Source: Lentisphaerae bacterium GWF2_49_21
GTDB taxonomy: Bacteria > Verrucomicrobiota > Lentisphaeria > Victivallales > GWF2-50-93
DNA: 64,000 nt
Assembly: GCA_001804805.1 (NCBI GenBank)
Contig: MHBH01000042.1
Span: forward strand, 41,256-105,255
Direction: 5' to 3'
In this document: one piece after another, positions 9,242 to 18,389 of the stretch
Numbering within the stretch: position 1 is the stretch's first letter
How the letters are laid out: each line of letters opens with the position of its first letter
Position numbers and translations under genes: made by a program
The notes under the pieces: generated by a model
What the model saw: only the letters and a program-made list of their open reading frames with translations
Told to the model about the DNA's origin: nothing
Database searches by the model: none

Positions 9242-9288
9242 TAAAATACTATCGATGGTATTTTAGGGCCTGAACAGGACTTTGTCAA
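9242..9288 (-). promoter_or_regulatory. Sigma70 promoter with LacI-type operator for the gene at 8207-9208
   Basis: On the minus strand, TTGACA (9288-9283), 17 bases, then TAAAAT (9265-9260). A 24-base palindrome with one mismatch (9242-9265, core ACTATCGATGGT) overlaps the -10 box and is centred about 6.5 bases after it, at the expected start point. The same layout recurs at four other promoters. Confidence 0.8.
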
Positions 9289-9326
9289 ATACCGGAAATC
9301 TTTTTTTGGATAATTAAGGAAAGGGC

Positions 9327-9354
9327 TTGATAAAATTATAATAGGTCTTATAAT
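9327..9354 (+). promoter_or_regulatory. Predicted sigma70 promoter of the GntR-led operon
   Basis: TTGATA (9327-9332), a 16-base spacer and TATAAT (9349-9354), about 50 bases upstream of the regulator start. Further AT-rich TATAAT-like sequences follow at about 9360 and 9391. Confidence 0.55.
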
Positions 9355-9405
9355 AATGGTATAATTCAATAATAAAGCTGATTAATCTATATAATAGGAC
9401 ATTTA

Positions 9406-10086
9406 ATGCCAGTTTCAGTCAAAAATAATTCCAATACCGATCAGGCCGTGGAGATGCTAATTGGAAGAATTCAATCACTCGGACTTCGGCCCGGAGACAG
9501 TCTTGGAACAGAAAAAATACTTATGAGCGAGCTTGGTCTTTCCGAGCGTTCAATCAGCGAAGCGGTACAACGCTTGCGCGCCCTGGGAATGCTTGAGTCA
9601 ATAAAAAAAGCTGGCATCCGTGTCACCGAGCCCCAGTTCGAATCAATCCTCGAGGCCACGATAATGCTGCATGCACGGAAGGAAAATGGGCTGAAGGAGC
9701 TTGCCGAACTGCGCTTTGCACTTGAAGCAGGGGCTGTCCGCCTGACCGCCGAACGGATCACGAAGGAGGAGCTTACGCAACTCAACGAATGTGTGGAGTG
9801 TCAGCAGAAACTGGTTGAAAACAACGGGAGTCCCGAAGACATGAAGAACGAGGATGAAAAGTTTCACCAGATCCTCTTGAAGGCTTCGGGCAGTCCGATG
9901 GTCTATCGCCAGCACGCCGTGATCAGCGAATATTTCAGGAAATACAGCGGGACGGATGATCATGATAATACAATCAGGCAGATGACAGTCTGGGAGCACG
10001 GACAGATTGTCACTGCCCTTGAAAATCGTAATGTCGATTACGCAGCGGCAATGCTTTCAAAGCATTTATCCAAGACCATCCAATAA
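9406..10086 (+). CDS. GntR/FadR-family (FCD) transcriptional regulator
   Basis: A 226-residue regulator. Residues 8-75 form the winged helix-turn-helix (PGDSLGTEKILMSELGLSERSISEAVQRLRALGMLE). Residues 90-220 are the all-helical FCD ligand domain with ELAELRFALEAGAVRLTAERIT and DEKFHQILLKASG, typical of regulators of sugar-acid pathways. It is the first gene of an operon with an esterase 18 bases downstream, then a sialidase-like gene and a lyase-family aldolase. It probably controls this operon and perhaps the divergent one. The ATG has AGGA six bases upstream. Confidence 0.85.
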   Translation: MPVSVKNNSNTDQAVEMLIGRIQSLGLRPGDSLGTEKILMSELGLSERSISEAVQRLRALGMLESIKKAGIRVTEPQFESILEATIMLHARKENGLKELAELRFALEAGAVRLTAERITKEELTQLNECVECQQKLVENNGSPEDMKNEDEKFHQILLKASGSPMVYRQHAVISEYFRKYSGTDDHDNTIRQMTVWEHGQIVTALENRNVDYAAAMLSKHLSKTIQ

Positions 10087-10104
10087 TAACAAGGAATGTA
10101 AAAT

Positions 10105-11109
10105 ATGAATAATGTAAATCTGACCGAGGAATATTTTGAAGGAGCCGTATCCTTTGAAAAAGCTGAAGGGCATATAAAGCCCTGGAGACTGCCCTTCAGG
10201 GAGCTGGCACTGTTTCCTTCGAACAACAATTCTCTTGTTGGCTGTGCAGAGATGCCTGCGGGCGTCCGCATCCGTTTTGCAACCGCCGCTCCGGAAGTGA
10301 AACTTTCCTTTCTGCCAGTTCCTAAAACGGCAGATCCGCTCAGGCTGGACTGCGTCATTGACAATGATTTGATTGATACCGTGGCGCTTTGCGAAGGGCA
10401 GGAGGAAATTGCCTTCAAAGGTCTGCCCGGGAAGGATAAGACAGTAGAGATTTGGCTCAGCCCGCTGATGGGCCTGTCGCTTAAGTCGCTGCATACCGGA
10501 AGCAGGATCTTCCTCTCTCCGGACATGCGGAAGAAATGGACAACCTACGGGAGTTCAATCACGCACTGCAGGGGGGCGCATTCACCTGCGCAGACTTGGC
10601 CCGCCATTGCAGCACGCGCCGGAAACCTCAATCTCACCTGTCTGGGATTTGGTGGACAATGCCACATGGATCCGATGGTTGCGCGTCTGATAAGGGATCT
10701 TCCTGCGGACTTCATCTCCTTGAAACTCGGCATTAATATTCAAGGAGGAGCTACGATGTCCGCCCGGACATTCAAACCCATGGTGATAGGAATGGTGAAG
10801 ATCATCAGGGAAAAACATCCTGATGTCCCGATAGCCATTGTTTCACCTATAATCTCGCCGCCAAGGGAGACAAAGCCGAATAACGCCGGCATGTCCTTGT
10901 CATTTATGCGCGAAGAACTGCAGGATGCCGTCAAACGCCTCAAGGAATGTGGAGATGCCAACATCCATTACTTCAACGGGCTGGATCTGCTTGGAGAAGC
11001 AGATGTCAGCTCATGCCTGCAGCCGGATCTTGTGCATCCCCATGGCGACGGATACAGGACCATCGGAGAAAGGTTTGCCAGGATAATTTTGCCAAAGATT
11101 AAAATTTAA
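10105..11109 (+). CDS. SGNH hydrolase (GDSL_3-like esterase), cytoplasmic
   Basis: A 334-residue esterase with no signal peptide. The N-terminal 140 residues are a beta-sandwich. The hydrolase core carries YGSSITHC near residue 149 (nucleophile Ser), GFGGQCHMDP (Gly), LGINIQG (Asn) and DLVHPHGDGY near 311 (Asp-His). This matches the Lipase_GDSL_3 type, in which YGSSIT replaces GDSIT. It lies between a GntR regulator and a sialidase-like gene; de-O-acetylation of a sialic-acid-like sugar inside the cell is a reasonable inference. AAGGA precedes the start. Confidence 0.8.
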   Translation: MNNVNLTEEYFEGAVSFEKAEGHIKPWRLPFRELALFPSNNNSLVGCAEMPAGVRIRFATAAPEVKLSFLPVPKTADPLRLDCVIDNDLIDTVALCEGQEEIAFKGLPGKDKTVEIWLSPLMGLSLKSLHTGSRIFLSPDMRKKWTTYGSSITHCRGAHSPAQTWPAIAARAGNLNLTCLGFGGQCHMDPMVARLIRDLPADFISLKLGINIQGGATMSARTFKPMVIGMVKIIREKHPDVPIAIVSPIISPPRETKPNNAGMSLSFMREELQDAVKRLKECGDANIHYFNGLDLLGEADVSSCLQPDLVHPHGDGYRTIGERFARIILPKIKI

Positions 11110-11126
11110 GGAGATTTTTTAAATCA

Positions 11127-12125
11127 ATGGAAATTCGCGTAACAAGGGTGAGAAAAATATATTCGGATGGCCGTCATAATGCCTTCACCGGCATTACGAG
11201 CTTCAACAAGAGAACTTATATTGCATTCCGTTCAGGAAAAACACATGTCAGCATGGACGGTGTCATCACTGTTATTGCATCAGATGACATGGAATCGTGG
11301 AAGGAAGCCGCTGAAATAACTGACCCGTCAATGGATTTACGCGATGCAAAAGTGGTGGGATTCAATGATCAGCTGATGGTTTTCTATGCTGGCAGGAATG
11401 ACGATAAACATAGCAGCATTTCTTTCAGGACTTCCAAGGTAAGCATGTTTGACCGCAAATGCCGCCTTCAGTCCACCCATGATCTCAAGGGGGTGCCCGA
11501 GGGATATTGGATGTGGTGCGTCAAACCGTACCGCAGTGAGTTGTATGGCACTGCGTACCGCCGTATCGACGGGGTTTATCATGTCAAACTGTTCAGGAGC
11601 GCTGATGGGATTGAATGGAGGGAAACTGCTGATTTCCCGGTGCCAGGCGGAGAAGTCCATATTGACTTTGATCAGGATGGAACATTGTGGGCTCTCGTTC
11701 GAGATGACTGCAACAATTCCATACCGACGCTTTGCCGCATAGAACCGCCATATGACAAATTCAGCCTGTCCAGGGCTCTTCCTCTGCGCATGCAGGGACC
11801 GATGATAAAGCGATTGAATGGAGGATGCGTAATCATTGGACGCTGCTGGGATGGAGCTGGAAGGCGCAATACACGCACGGATATGTACTGGATTGAGGAT
11901 GATCAGGAACCGTGTTTCATTAGAACGCTTCCCAGCGGAGGAGACACCTCCTATGCGGACTGGCTTGATACAGCTCCTGGAAGGGCCGTAGTTTCCTATT
12001 ATTCCGCCCATGAATATAAGATGGATGAACCGCATGAGAATGAAAAGGCGCTTGCCAAGGATCCGGGGCATTTTGAGCATACGACCGGTGCAGACATATA
12101 TCTAGCAGACATTTCATATAAATAA
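11127..12125 (+). CDS. Sialidase-like BNR protein
   Basis: A 332-residue propeller protein with no signal peptide. Degenerate Asp-boxes are visible (ASDDMESWKE near residue 55, SADGIEWRE near 155), and blades repeat to the end. It is 17 bases after the esterase and 10 bases before the aldolase, so clearly in the same operon. It could be an exo-glycosidase or a lactone/isomer-handling propeller; no complete GH33 active site can be read. Confidence 0.7.
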   Translation: MEIRVTRVRKIYSDGRHNAFTGITSFNKRTYIAFRSGKTHVSMDGVITVIASDDMESWKEAAEITDPSMDLRDAKVVGFNDQLMVFYAGRNDDKHSSISFRTSKVSMFDRKCRLQSTHDLKGVPEGYWMWCVKPYRSELYGTAYRRIDGVYHVKLFRSADGIEWRETADFPVPGGEVHIDFDQDGTLWALVRDDCNNSIPTLCRIEPPYDKFSLSRALPLRMQGPMIKRLNGGCVIIGRCWDGAGRRNTRTDMYWIEDDQEPCFIRTLPSGGDTSYADWLDTAPGRAVVSYYSAHEYKMDEPHENEKALAKDPGHFEHTTGADIYLADISYK

Positions 12126-12135
12126 GGAGTTTACA

Positions 12136-13032
12136 ATGTTCAAAGGATCGGTAGTAGCTTCGGTTACTCCATACAACAGGAATGGAAGTATTGACCGCAA
12201 TGCGGTTAAAAATCTTGTATCTTTCTTTGTAGAACAGGGCATGGATGGGATTTTCTGCATCGGTTCTACAGGGGAATTCTTTTTTCTCGGTCCGGAACAG
12301 CGACGTCAGATAATCACGGCGGCAGCATCGGCTATCAAGGGAAAAGCGAAGCTTTTTGCCGGAGTGAGCGATCTGGGGCCGATGTCGGTGAAGGAACGGT
12401 TGAAGGAAGCTGCAGGCAGCGGTGCGGATATCGGAGTGCTTACTGCCCCGCTAGGCATGGCACTTGAACAGAGCCAGCTTGTTGATTACATCCGGCATAT
12501 CGCGGACGATTCCCCGATTCCTGTCGCAGTGTACCATCATCCGCGATATCCGACATCTTTTGACATGGAAAGCCTCAAGGCCATTTTCAAACACGGAAAT
12601 ATCGCAGCAATAAAGGACAGCGAGGATGACAGGAAACGCCTTGACAAAATCCTTTCACTGGCGCGCGGCACGAAAACTTCCGTCCTCACAGGCAAGGAGA
12701 TGTTCATCCGGCATTGTCTCATGAACGGAGGGCAGGGCTCTGTGACCTCCCTCGGAAACATCGTGCCGTCTTGGATGGCGTCGATACAGCGTGAATGCGA
12801 AAAAGGCGATACGAAGAAGGCGCTTCAATGGCAGAAAAAACTTGACGCCCTCTTCCATGACATCTTTGAAAGCAAGCTGCAACTGCCGACTCTTGCCCGG
12901 TTCACCTGGATGCTGAAGATTTTCCTGTCGGAGAAGGGGATATGCAGCATGTATGCCTTCGACGGAGCGTTGCCAGATCAGAAATTCATAAGACAGGTCA
13001 AGGAGATCTACAGGAAGCATTTAGTGCTATAA
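12136..13032 (+). CDS. DHDPS/N-acetylneuraminate lyase-family aldolase
   Basis: A 298-residue TIM-barrel aldolase. GSTGE and the Schiff-base Lys (AAIKDSEDD, near 160) are present. The conserved tyrosine lies in VYHHPRYP near 133, where most relatives have YNxP. It is a distant paralogue of the aldolase at 7068-7997, and the two sit in mirror-image cassettes. AAGGAG lies seven bases before the ATG. The likely reaction is pyruvate release from a 2-keto sugar acid; the substrate is not known. Confidence 0.78.
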   Translation: MFKGSVVASVTPYNRNGSIDRNAVKNLVSFFVEQGMDGIFCIGSTGEFFFLGPEQRRQIITAAASAIKGKAKLFAGVSDLGPMSVKERLKEAAGSGADIGVLTAPLGMALEQSQLVDYIRHIADDSPIPVAVYHHPRYPTSFDMESLKAIFKHGNIAAIKDSEDDRKRLDKILSLARGTKTSVLTGKEMFIRHCLMNGGQGSVTSLGNIVPSWMASIQRECEKGDTKKALQWQKKLDALFHDIFESKLQLPTLARFTWMLKIFLSEKGICSMYAFDGALPDQKFIRQVKEIYRKHLVL

Positions 13033-13066
13033 GAAGTTGAGCGATAATATATGTATTTTGCATCAG

Positions 13067-13123
13067 AAGTAGGGCGGTTTTTAAACCGCCATCTGAATTG
13101 TCGGGTTAAAACCCGACATACTT
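13067..13123. repeat. Palindromic element, two hairpins
   Basis: AAGTAGG and CATACTT ends enclose GGCGGTTT/AAACCGCC and GTCGGGTT/AACCCGAC hairpins with two-base loops. It separates the aldolase from the next sialidase-like gene. Confidence 0.85.
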
Positions 13124-13161
13124 ATTAGGATCGTCAATCTCGGCAGATTAGAAAGGAAACC

Positions 13162-14307
13162 ATGGATTATCCCAGTTACAAGATCCAGCTTGACGCGGTC
13201 CACAGCGGCTATGACCGCAAGACCTGCTGGGTGCATCCGCGTGCCGGTACCATTCCCGGGGAATATCCCATTGTCGTCATGACGATGCAGAAGCTGAAAC
13301 TTATAGGCTCAGATGTATTCTTCGAGCTGAATGAGATGAGAACAGATGACATGGGCAAAACCTGGTCCGGACCGCTTCCGCATACTAAGACACTTGGACG
13401 TCGCAAAGAGTCCGGAGGGATAGAAGTCGCCATCAATGATTTTACGCCGATGTGGCACAAGGCTTCCGGAAAGCTTCTCGGAACAGGTCAATGTACGCGC
13501 TATATCGGCGACAATATCATGCCAAATCCGAGGCCGCGTCAGACAGCATATTCCGTCTATGAGCCCGATAGAAGGATCTGGTCGGACTGGGATATCGTTG
13601 ACATGCCCGACAAGAAGAAGTTTTTTTCGGCCGGAGCCGGTTCGACACAGCGCTTTGATCTTGAAAACGGGGGCATTCTTCTGCCGATCTATGTCAGAAC
13701 TCCCGATTTTTCATCCCTTTTCAGCACGGTAATGAGATGTTCCTTCGACGGGAAAATTCTGCGCTACATTGAACATGGAGATGAATTGATTGTTCCTGAA
13801 CCCCGCGGGTTAGGAGAACCTTCGCTGACAAGATACGGCGGCGAATTTTTTCTTACTTTGAGGAATGATGTCCGGGGATATGTGACGCGGAGCAGTGACG
13901 GCCTGCATTTTGAGAAACCGAAAGTCTGGACCTTTGATGACGGAAGCGATCTTGGCAATTACAACACGCAGCAGCACTGGGTGACCCATCCAAGGGGATT
14001 GTTTCTCGTATATACCCGGCGTGGTGCCGACAATGATCATGTGTTCAGGCACCGGGCGCCCTTGTTCATGGCGCAGGTGGATCCAGAACTGCTTTGCGTA
14101 ATTTGCAAGACGGAACGGATCCTGGTGCCGAATCGAGGGGCGCGCCTCGGGAATTTCGCGGTTACAAAAGTGAATGAGGAGGAGACCTGGGTGACAGTAG
14201 CCGAATGGATGCAGACCATCGGCCCAGATCATCATGACTGCACGCGATGTGAGAAATACGGATCCGACAATACCGTGTTTGCAGCAAGAATAAAGTGGAT
14301 TGATTAA
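13162..14307 (+). CDS. Sialidase family protein
   Basis: A 381-residue protein without signal peptide. An Asp-box (TDDMGKTWSGP) occurs near residue 70, with GLGEPSLTRYGGEFFLTLRND and SSDGLHFEKP further on, as in bacterial sialidase-family propellers. The C-terminal region is rich in His/Cys (GPDHHDCTRCEKYG). It is the last gene of the plus-strand run, separated from the aldolase by a palindromic element; it may be co-transcribed. It has no obvious catalytic triad, so the substrate is open. Confidence 0.7.
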   Translation: MDYPSYKIQLDAVHSGYDRKTCWVHPRAGTIPGEYPIVVMTMQKLKLIGSDVFFELNEMRTDDMGKTWSGPLPHTKTLGRRKESGGIEVAINDFTPMWHKASGKLLGTGQCTRYIGDNIMPNPRPRQTAYSVYEPDRRIWSDWDIVDMPDKKKFFSAGAGSTQRFDLENGGILLPIYVRTPDFSSLFSTVMRCSFDGKILRYIEHGDELIVPEPRGLGEPSLTRYGGEFFLTLRNDVRGYVTRSSDGLHFEKPKVWTFDDGSDLGNYNTQQHWVTHPRGLFLVYTRRGADNDHVFRHRAPLFMAQVDPELLCVICKTERILVPNRGARLGNFAVTKVNEEETWVTVAEWMQTIGPDHHDCTRCEKYGSDNTVFAARIKWID

Positions 14308-14370
14308 CGCACCTGGTCTAGCAACGAGTGGAGCATGGGGACTGTTGAATATTTTTGGGTTGGCTTTTAA

Positions 14371-14435
14371 TAATGTAGCACAGGCATCTTGCCTGTGTCA
14401 CATTGCCGGCAAGATGCCGGCGCTCCTATGAATTC
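14371..14435. repeat. Palindromic element (ATGTAGCACAGG family)
   Basis: Two hairpins: CACAGGCA-TCT-TGCCTGTG and GCCGGCA-AGA-TGCCGGC. It lies between convergent genes and could also act as a terminator-like structure. A diverged, interrupted copy lies at 47619-47693. Confidence 0.8.
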
Positions 14436-14483
14436 AGATTAAGTAAGACATGCTTGATGGTTGAGGCTTTTGGATCTTTGTTT

Positions 14484-15230
14484 TCAATGTGAACAGTGTC
14501 CGCCTGTCGCTACGCCCATGAAACCGGGGTCGCCCTGCATGAGGAATGAAACGCTGCCGTCCACATAGAGGAAGTTCCCGCCCAGTTTCAATCCCGACTT
14601 ATGGTTCATCGTGGAAGTATATATCGTCGAAGTCATATCCTGGACTATGGGATAGTGCCTGTATGTAAAACCATATCTGCTACGGACATTGTCCTCGGTG
14701 ATCCTCCTGGGTTCCGGGAAGTCGTCCCAGTATGGAGGACGGCGCAGCATCCACCATAAGTTTGATCTTGCATTACCATCATACTTGAAATGGGATTCAT
14801 AGGTGACGGAGGTGTTCGAAGCGCAGAAGAAGATATTTGCTTTCTGTGTATAGGTAGGATAAAAATCCTTCCATACATAATATACACCTGGCTTGGAGCA
14901 TCTTCCGTTGATATGTGCTGCCGTGGTGTCGTTGGACACCCATGTGTAGGCCGCCCAGATGTCGCAGAAACGCGGAGGCATCCAGTCCTCATTATCGCTG
15001 GCATAATTGGTGATTGCCAGCCCAATCTGCTTGAAGTTGCTGGTGCACAATATACGCTTTGCCTGTTCCTTGGCATTTTTAAGGGCAGGCAGGAGCATCG
15101 CCATGAGGATTGCGATGATCGCAATGACCACCAACAGTTCGATAAGCGTAAAAAACGATGGCTGGCGTCTGACACCTGACACCTGTTTTTGGACATTAAA
15201 GTCCATAAATCTGGATCTTGGATCCCGCAT
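14484..15230 (-). CDS. Pseudopilin, H-X9-DG type
   Basis: A type II secretion/type IV pilin-like protein of about 248 residues. The leader ends before [17 protein letters not shown], followed by a single long N-terminal helix, and the C-terminus has the processing-associated H-x9-DG motif ([18 protein letters not shown]). The residue before the mature Phe is Phe rather than Gly. The start at 15230 is chosen because GGGAGGAGAAG stands directly upstream. The leader contains seven-base repeats (TGACACC). It lies downstream of a secreted propeller gene. Confidence 0.85.
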   Translation of the reverse strand: MRDPRSRFMDFNVQKQVSGVRRQPSFFTLIELLVVIAIIAILMAMLLPALKNAKEQAKRILCTSNFKQIGLAITNYASDNEDWMPPRFCDIWAAYTWVSNDTTAAHINGRCSKPGVYYVWKDFYPTYTQKANIFFCASNTSVTYESHFKYDGNARSNLWWMLRRPPYWDDFPEPRRITEDNVRSRYGFTYRHYPIVQDMTSTIYTSTMNHKSGLKLGGNFLYVDGSVSFLMQGDPGFMGVATGGHCSH

Positions 15231-15320
15231 CTTCTCCTCCCGACTTTTAATTCTATCACAAAATAGGGGGTTTGTAAATATCTTCAGCGGCAAATAGCTG
15301 ATGATAATTTCATAGATAAC

Positions 15321-15371
15321 GGAGGGCGGACATTCCTGTCCGCCTCGCGGGTTAGAAAACCCGCGCTCCTT
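15321..15371. repeat. Palindromic element, two hairpins
   Basis: GGCGGACA-TTCC-TGTCCGCC and GCGGGTT-AGAA-AACCCGC hairpins between GGAGG and CTCCTTT ends, in the gap upstream of the pseudopilin. Confidence 0.8.
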
Positions 15372-15408
15372 TGATATTCAAAACTAGGCTATTGACAACT
15401 GCAACAGC

Positions 15409-18099
15409 CTACATTTTCGTCTTGAAAATGCCCACTCCGGCGGCCCATAGCTCCTTGGTTTCGGGATTGTAGCGCAATATCAGGGGCTTGTTGCAGGGGA
15501 TGTCGCCGGTAATATCCTTCCAGGTCTTTCCGCCGTCCTCGGTCATCTGTATGCTGCCGACTGCGTTTTCGCCCCAGGTGACGAAGGATATCCACATCCG
15601 GTTCTCGTTCTGCGGATCATATGCTATTCCGACCACAGTGAAACCCGTCTTCTCGGTCAGTTTCTTCCATGTCTTTCCGCTGTCCTGGCTCGACCACAGG
15701 TTGTTTCCACCGAGAAGAACTGTGCCCTTCGGAGTGACTACGGTATTGAATATCCAGCCTTCGTTCGAGAAGCATTTATTCCAAGTTCCTCCGGCGTCCT
15801 CGCTCACATATACGCCTCCGTTGTCGCCGCAGCATCCCCAGAATATCCTTTTCGGATTTGTAGGATCCACTGCGAGCCCGAAGAACATCCTGCGGCTTCC
15901 GGGCTGGTTCTCAAGCTGTTTCCAGGTATACCCGCCGTCGACGGACTTGAAGACTCCTCCGCCTTTTCTGTCTTCCTTGCCTTTCTCGGGATCACCGTCG
16001 ATTCCAAGATAGATTATGTCGGGATTGGAAGGATCAACCGCCAACGCCCTCGGATATGCTCTGCCCCACATGCAGTTTGCGTTCGATACGTAGCCGGGCA
16101 GACCTTCCTTCACTATCTTGAATGATTTTCCGCCGTCCTCGCTTATGAGAACACGGTTCGAGTTGGGTTTTGCATCCCAGGGGGACGAGGTGGAAATAAT
16201 CTTTTCAGTTCCGTTCTTCTCCATTGCGACGACACGCCACTGGTGTCCACTTGTCTCTACGTTCCATCTCAGGGGCACAAGCTGTTTCCATGTTTTGCCG
16301 TTGTTCTCCGAAACAAGAAGACCCTCGTCCATTGCGACAGCATATGTTTTCCCCTTCAGGAAAAATATATCCTGCGTGCAGGTGATGTCGGCGCCGGCCG
16401 AGGCTTCCACCCATGTCTTTCCGCCATCGGAACTGAAGACATTGCACCAGTTGGCTGAAATAAAGAGATTGTCGGGATTCTTATCCGACATCGCGATATT
16501 TGTAAGAGTGCTCATTTTCTTGAGGCCTTCCGCGACTTCACCCTTCAATTCATCCGGACCTGTTGGATTTCCAAGGAGATCGGATTTGAATTTGTCCTCT
16601 CCTTTCCAGGTAGTTCCACCGTCCTCCGATCTGTAGAACATTCCGCTCCAGCTGTTGTTCGCTATGCAGACAATCTTGTTCGGATCATTTGGATATACGG
16701 CTATTTCCCGTGGGCCATGTTTAGGATCAATGCCGGTGCTTGCAGGAGTCCAGGTCTCGCCTTTGTCGACGGACTTCATTATTCCGCTCTCCTTGAACGC
16801 CGCATATACAATATTGTCGTCGGACGGTGCGATCTTCACGAATGAAGCATTTGTCGGAGTCTTGAGCTTTGTCCATGTCTCTCCGGCATCGGAGCTTCTC
16901 AATATTGGAAAGTCGGTGCTTGACGCAAAGAGCAGCGCGGGATTTTTCTGGGACACGCATATGGAGGTAATTATGCCGCTGACCTTTTCAGGAACAAGCG
17001 CCGCAGGATTGATCTGGTCCTCGGCGGACACCTGCAGGATAACTGTGTCAAGATAGACTTTTCCATTATACGCGGCGTTCGTGGATCTCATTATGAAATA
17101 TACGGATTTTACATCATTCAGTTCCTTGAGCTTTGTCAGATCAAGGTTCAATTCCGTCCATTTTCCAGGAGCTGCATCGATGAACTCACCGGCCTGCCAT
17201 GTCCATTTCTCCCCGGACTGGACAACCAGCTGTCCCTGGATCTTGGGAGCGTTTTCAGGAACAAGGAATCTCGCACTCATTTTCTTGTATTTTGAAAAAT
17301 CTTTTCCCCCGATGGATTTCTGGACGCGTCCGGTGTCCTTCCAGGAAGGCGCGGGACAGTTGAAATTGATTTCCAAGGCGCCTTTTCCGGAACACGAGAA
17401 TTTCTTCGACTGCGAGGACGCATCCGCGAGCTTGCTGTCATACTTTGTGTCAGCATTCCAGCCCTCGGTATTCCCTTCGAAATCTCCAAGTATGGATATA
17501 TCGCCATTGTCGATCTTCGTCTGTTCGGGTGTTTTTTCGGCCTTTGTCTTATGATATTCGAGTTTCTTCCATGTTGCACCGCCGTCAACGCTCTTCACGA
17601 TCACGCCGTTCTTGCTTCCTGCATAGACTATGTCCGGATTTGCAGGATCTATTGAGATCGGACGTACGCTTCCGGGGCGGTTGGAGGATATATCGAGTTT
17701 TTTGCTGCCGGTCTCCTCGAGCTTCTTCCAGCTCTTTGCGCCGTCGACACTTTTGTTCATGCCGTCGGTGGTCATTATGTAGACTACCTGTGGATTGCTC
17801 TTTGAGACGGAGATGCAGTAGACTCCATAGTTTGAAATGCCGTTGTTTACGAAACGCCATGTCTTGCACTTGTCGGTGCTCTTGTATACGCCGGAGACGT
17901 CGCCGGTGAGATAGAAAACGTTTTCATCGGACGGATCCGCCGCCGCGCCCCAGAAATAGCCGCCGCCGCCCCAGCCGCACCATTCCCACTTGGTCGATGA
18001 CGTGTCCGCAGTTGCTGGCGCCTGTGCAGGTGCACTCAAGGAAAAAAATCCGCCGATAGAGATCAAAGAAGCCAGAATAGCAGTTTTCGGTACGTTCAT
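15409..18099 (-). CDS. Secreted GH74/Vps10-like propeller with inserted carbohydrate-binding domain
   Basis: An exported 896-residue protein. The signal peptide ends near APAQAPA (about 27). Many Asp-box/BNR units of the STDKCKTW and SVDGGATW type make up two propellers as in GH74. The start motif GGGGYFWGAAADPSDENVFY...GDVSGVYKS resembles the GH74 catalytic-Asp segment. Residues 203-372 interrupt the propeller with a jelly-roll domain (DFEGNTEGWNAD... KVYLDTVIL) absent from its paralogues and related to the lone protein at 32528-33121. The promoter carries the LacI-regulon operator, with a palindromic repeat lying between promoter and gene. Xyloglucan or a related beta-glucan is a possible target. 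Confidence 0.78.
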   Translation of the reverse strand: MNVPKTAILASLISIGGFFSLSAPAQAPATADTSSTKWEWCGWGGGGYFWGAAADPSDENVFYLTGDVSGVYKSTDKCKTWRFVNNGISNYGVYCISVSKSNPQVVYIMTTDGMNKSVDGAKSWKKLEETGSKKLDISSNRPGSVRPISIDPANPDIVYAGSKNGVIVKSVDGGATWKKLEYHKTKAEKTPEQTKIDNGDISILGDFEGNTEGWNADTKYDSKLADASSQSKKFSCSGKGALEINFNCPAPSWKDTGRVQKSIGGKDFSKYKKMSARFLVPENAPKIQGQLVVQSGEKWTWQAGEFIDAAPGKWTELNLDLTKLKELNDVKSVYFIMRSTNAAYNGKVYLDTVILQVSAEDQINPAALVPEKVSGIITSICVSQKNPALLFASSTDFPILRSSDAGETWTKLKTPTNASFVKIAPSDDNIVYAAFKESGIMKSVDKGETWTPASTGIDPKHGPREIAVYPNDPNKIVCIANNSWSGMFYRSEDGGTTWKGEDKFKSDLLGNPTGPDELKGEVAEGLKKMSTLTNIAMSDKNPDNLFISANWCNVFSSDGGKTWVEASAGADITCTQDIFFLKGKTYAVAMDEGLLVSENNGKTWKQLVPLRWNVETSGHQWRVVAMEKNGTEKIISTSSPWDAKPNSNRVLISEDGGKSFKIVKEGLPGYVSNANCMWGRAYPRALAVDPSNPDIIYLGIDGDPEKGKEDRKGGGVFKSVDGGYTWKQLENQPGSRRMFFGLAVDPTNPKRIFWGCCGDNGGVYVSEDAGGTWNKCFSNEGWIFNTVVTPKGTVLLGGNNLWSSQDSGKTWKKLTEKTGFTVVGIAYDPQNENRMWISFVTWGENAVGSIQMTEDGGKTWKDITGDIPCNKPLILRYNPETKELWAAGVGIFKTKM

Positions 18100-18129
18100 T
18101 TTATCTCCTTATTAGGAATTTCATTAAAA

Positions 18130-18290
18130 GTATGTCGGGTTTTCTGTGTCCGCCACAGCATCTTTGCGAAGGCGGATAGCGCATGTTTGCGCGTTAAGTA
18201 GGTACGTGCTTTCCTGTCCTGAGCCTGTCGAAGGGAGCATGTACCATCTTAATGTCTAAGAATGGGACAGGCTGAAGCCCGTCCCTACTT
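18130..18290. repeat. Nested palindromic intergenic element (AAGTAGG family)
   Basis: The core lies at 18196-18290 between AAGTAGG and CCTACTT. The GGTACGTGCTT/AGCATGTACC hairpin loop holds CCTGTCCTGAGCCTGTCGAA, and GGGACAGGCT/AGCCCGTCCC forms a second hairpin. A half copy of the GTATGTCGGGTTTT element and a GTCCGCC...AAGGCGGA palindrome lie at 18130-18180. It stands in the 5' leader of the 15409-18099 transcript. Confidence 0.8.
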
Positions 18291-18332
18291 CAAGAACGCT
18301 CGAATACGAGCTACTGTCTGCGGCAACAATTC

Positions 18333-18374
18333 TACTATCGATAGTATATTATTGCAAAAACATCTTTTTGTCAA
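18333..18374 (-). promoter_or_regulatory. Sigma70 promoter with LacI-type operator for the gene at 15409-18099
   Basis: On the minus strand, TTGACA (18374-18369), 17 bases, TAATAT (18351-18346). The perfect 14-base palindrome TACTATCGATAGTA (18333-18346) starts at the last -10 base, so its centre falls on the expected start point. The leader to the ATG is about 240 bases and contains the palindromic element. Confidence 0.85.
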
Positions 18375-18389
18375 GTGCATCATGGAAAA

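Noticed and set aside
18215..18237. CCTGAGCCTGTCGAAGG as sequencing adapter or vector contamination
   Set aside because: Diverged versions recur at several sites inside hairpin loops and in one coding region, as expected of a natural repeat.
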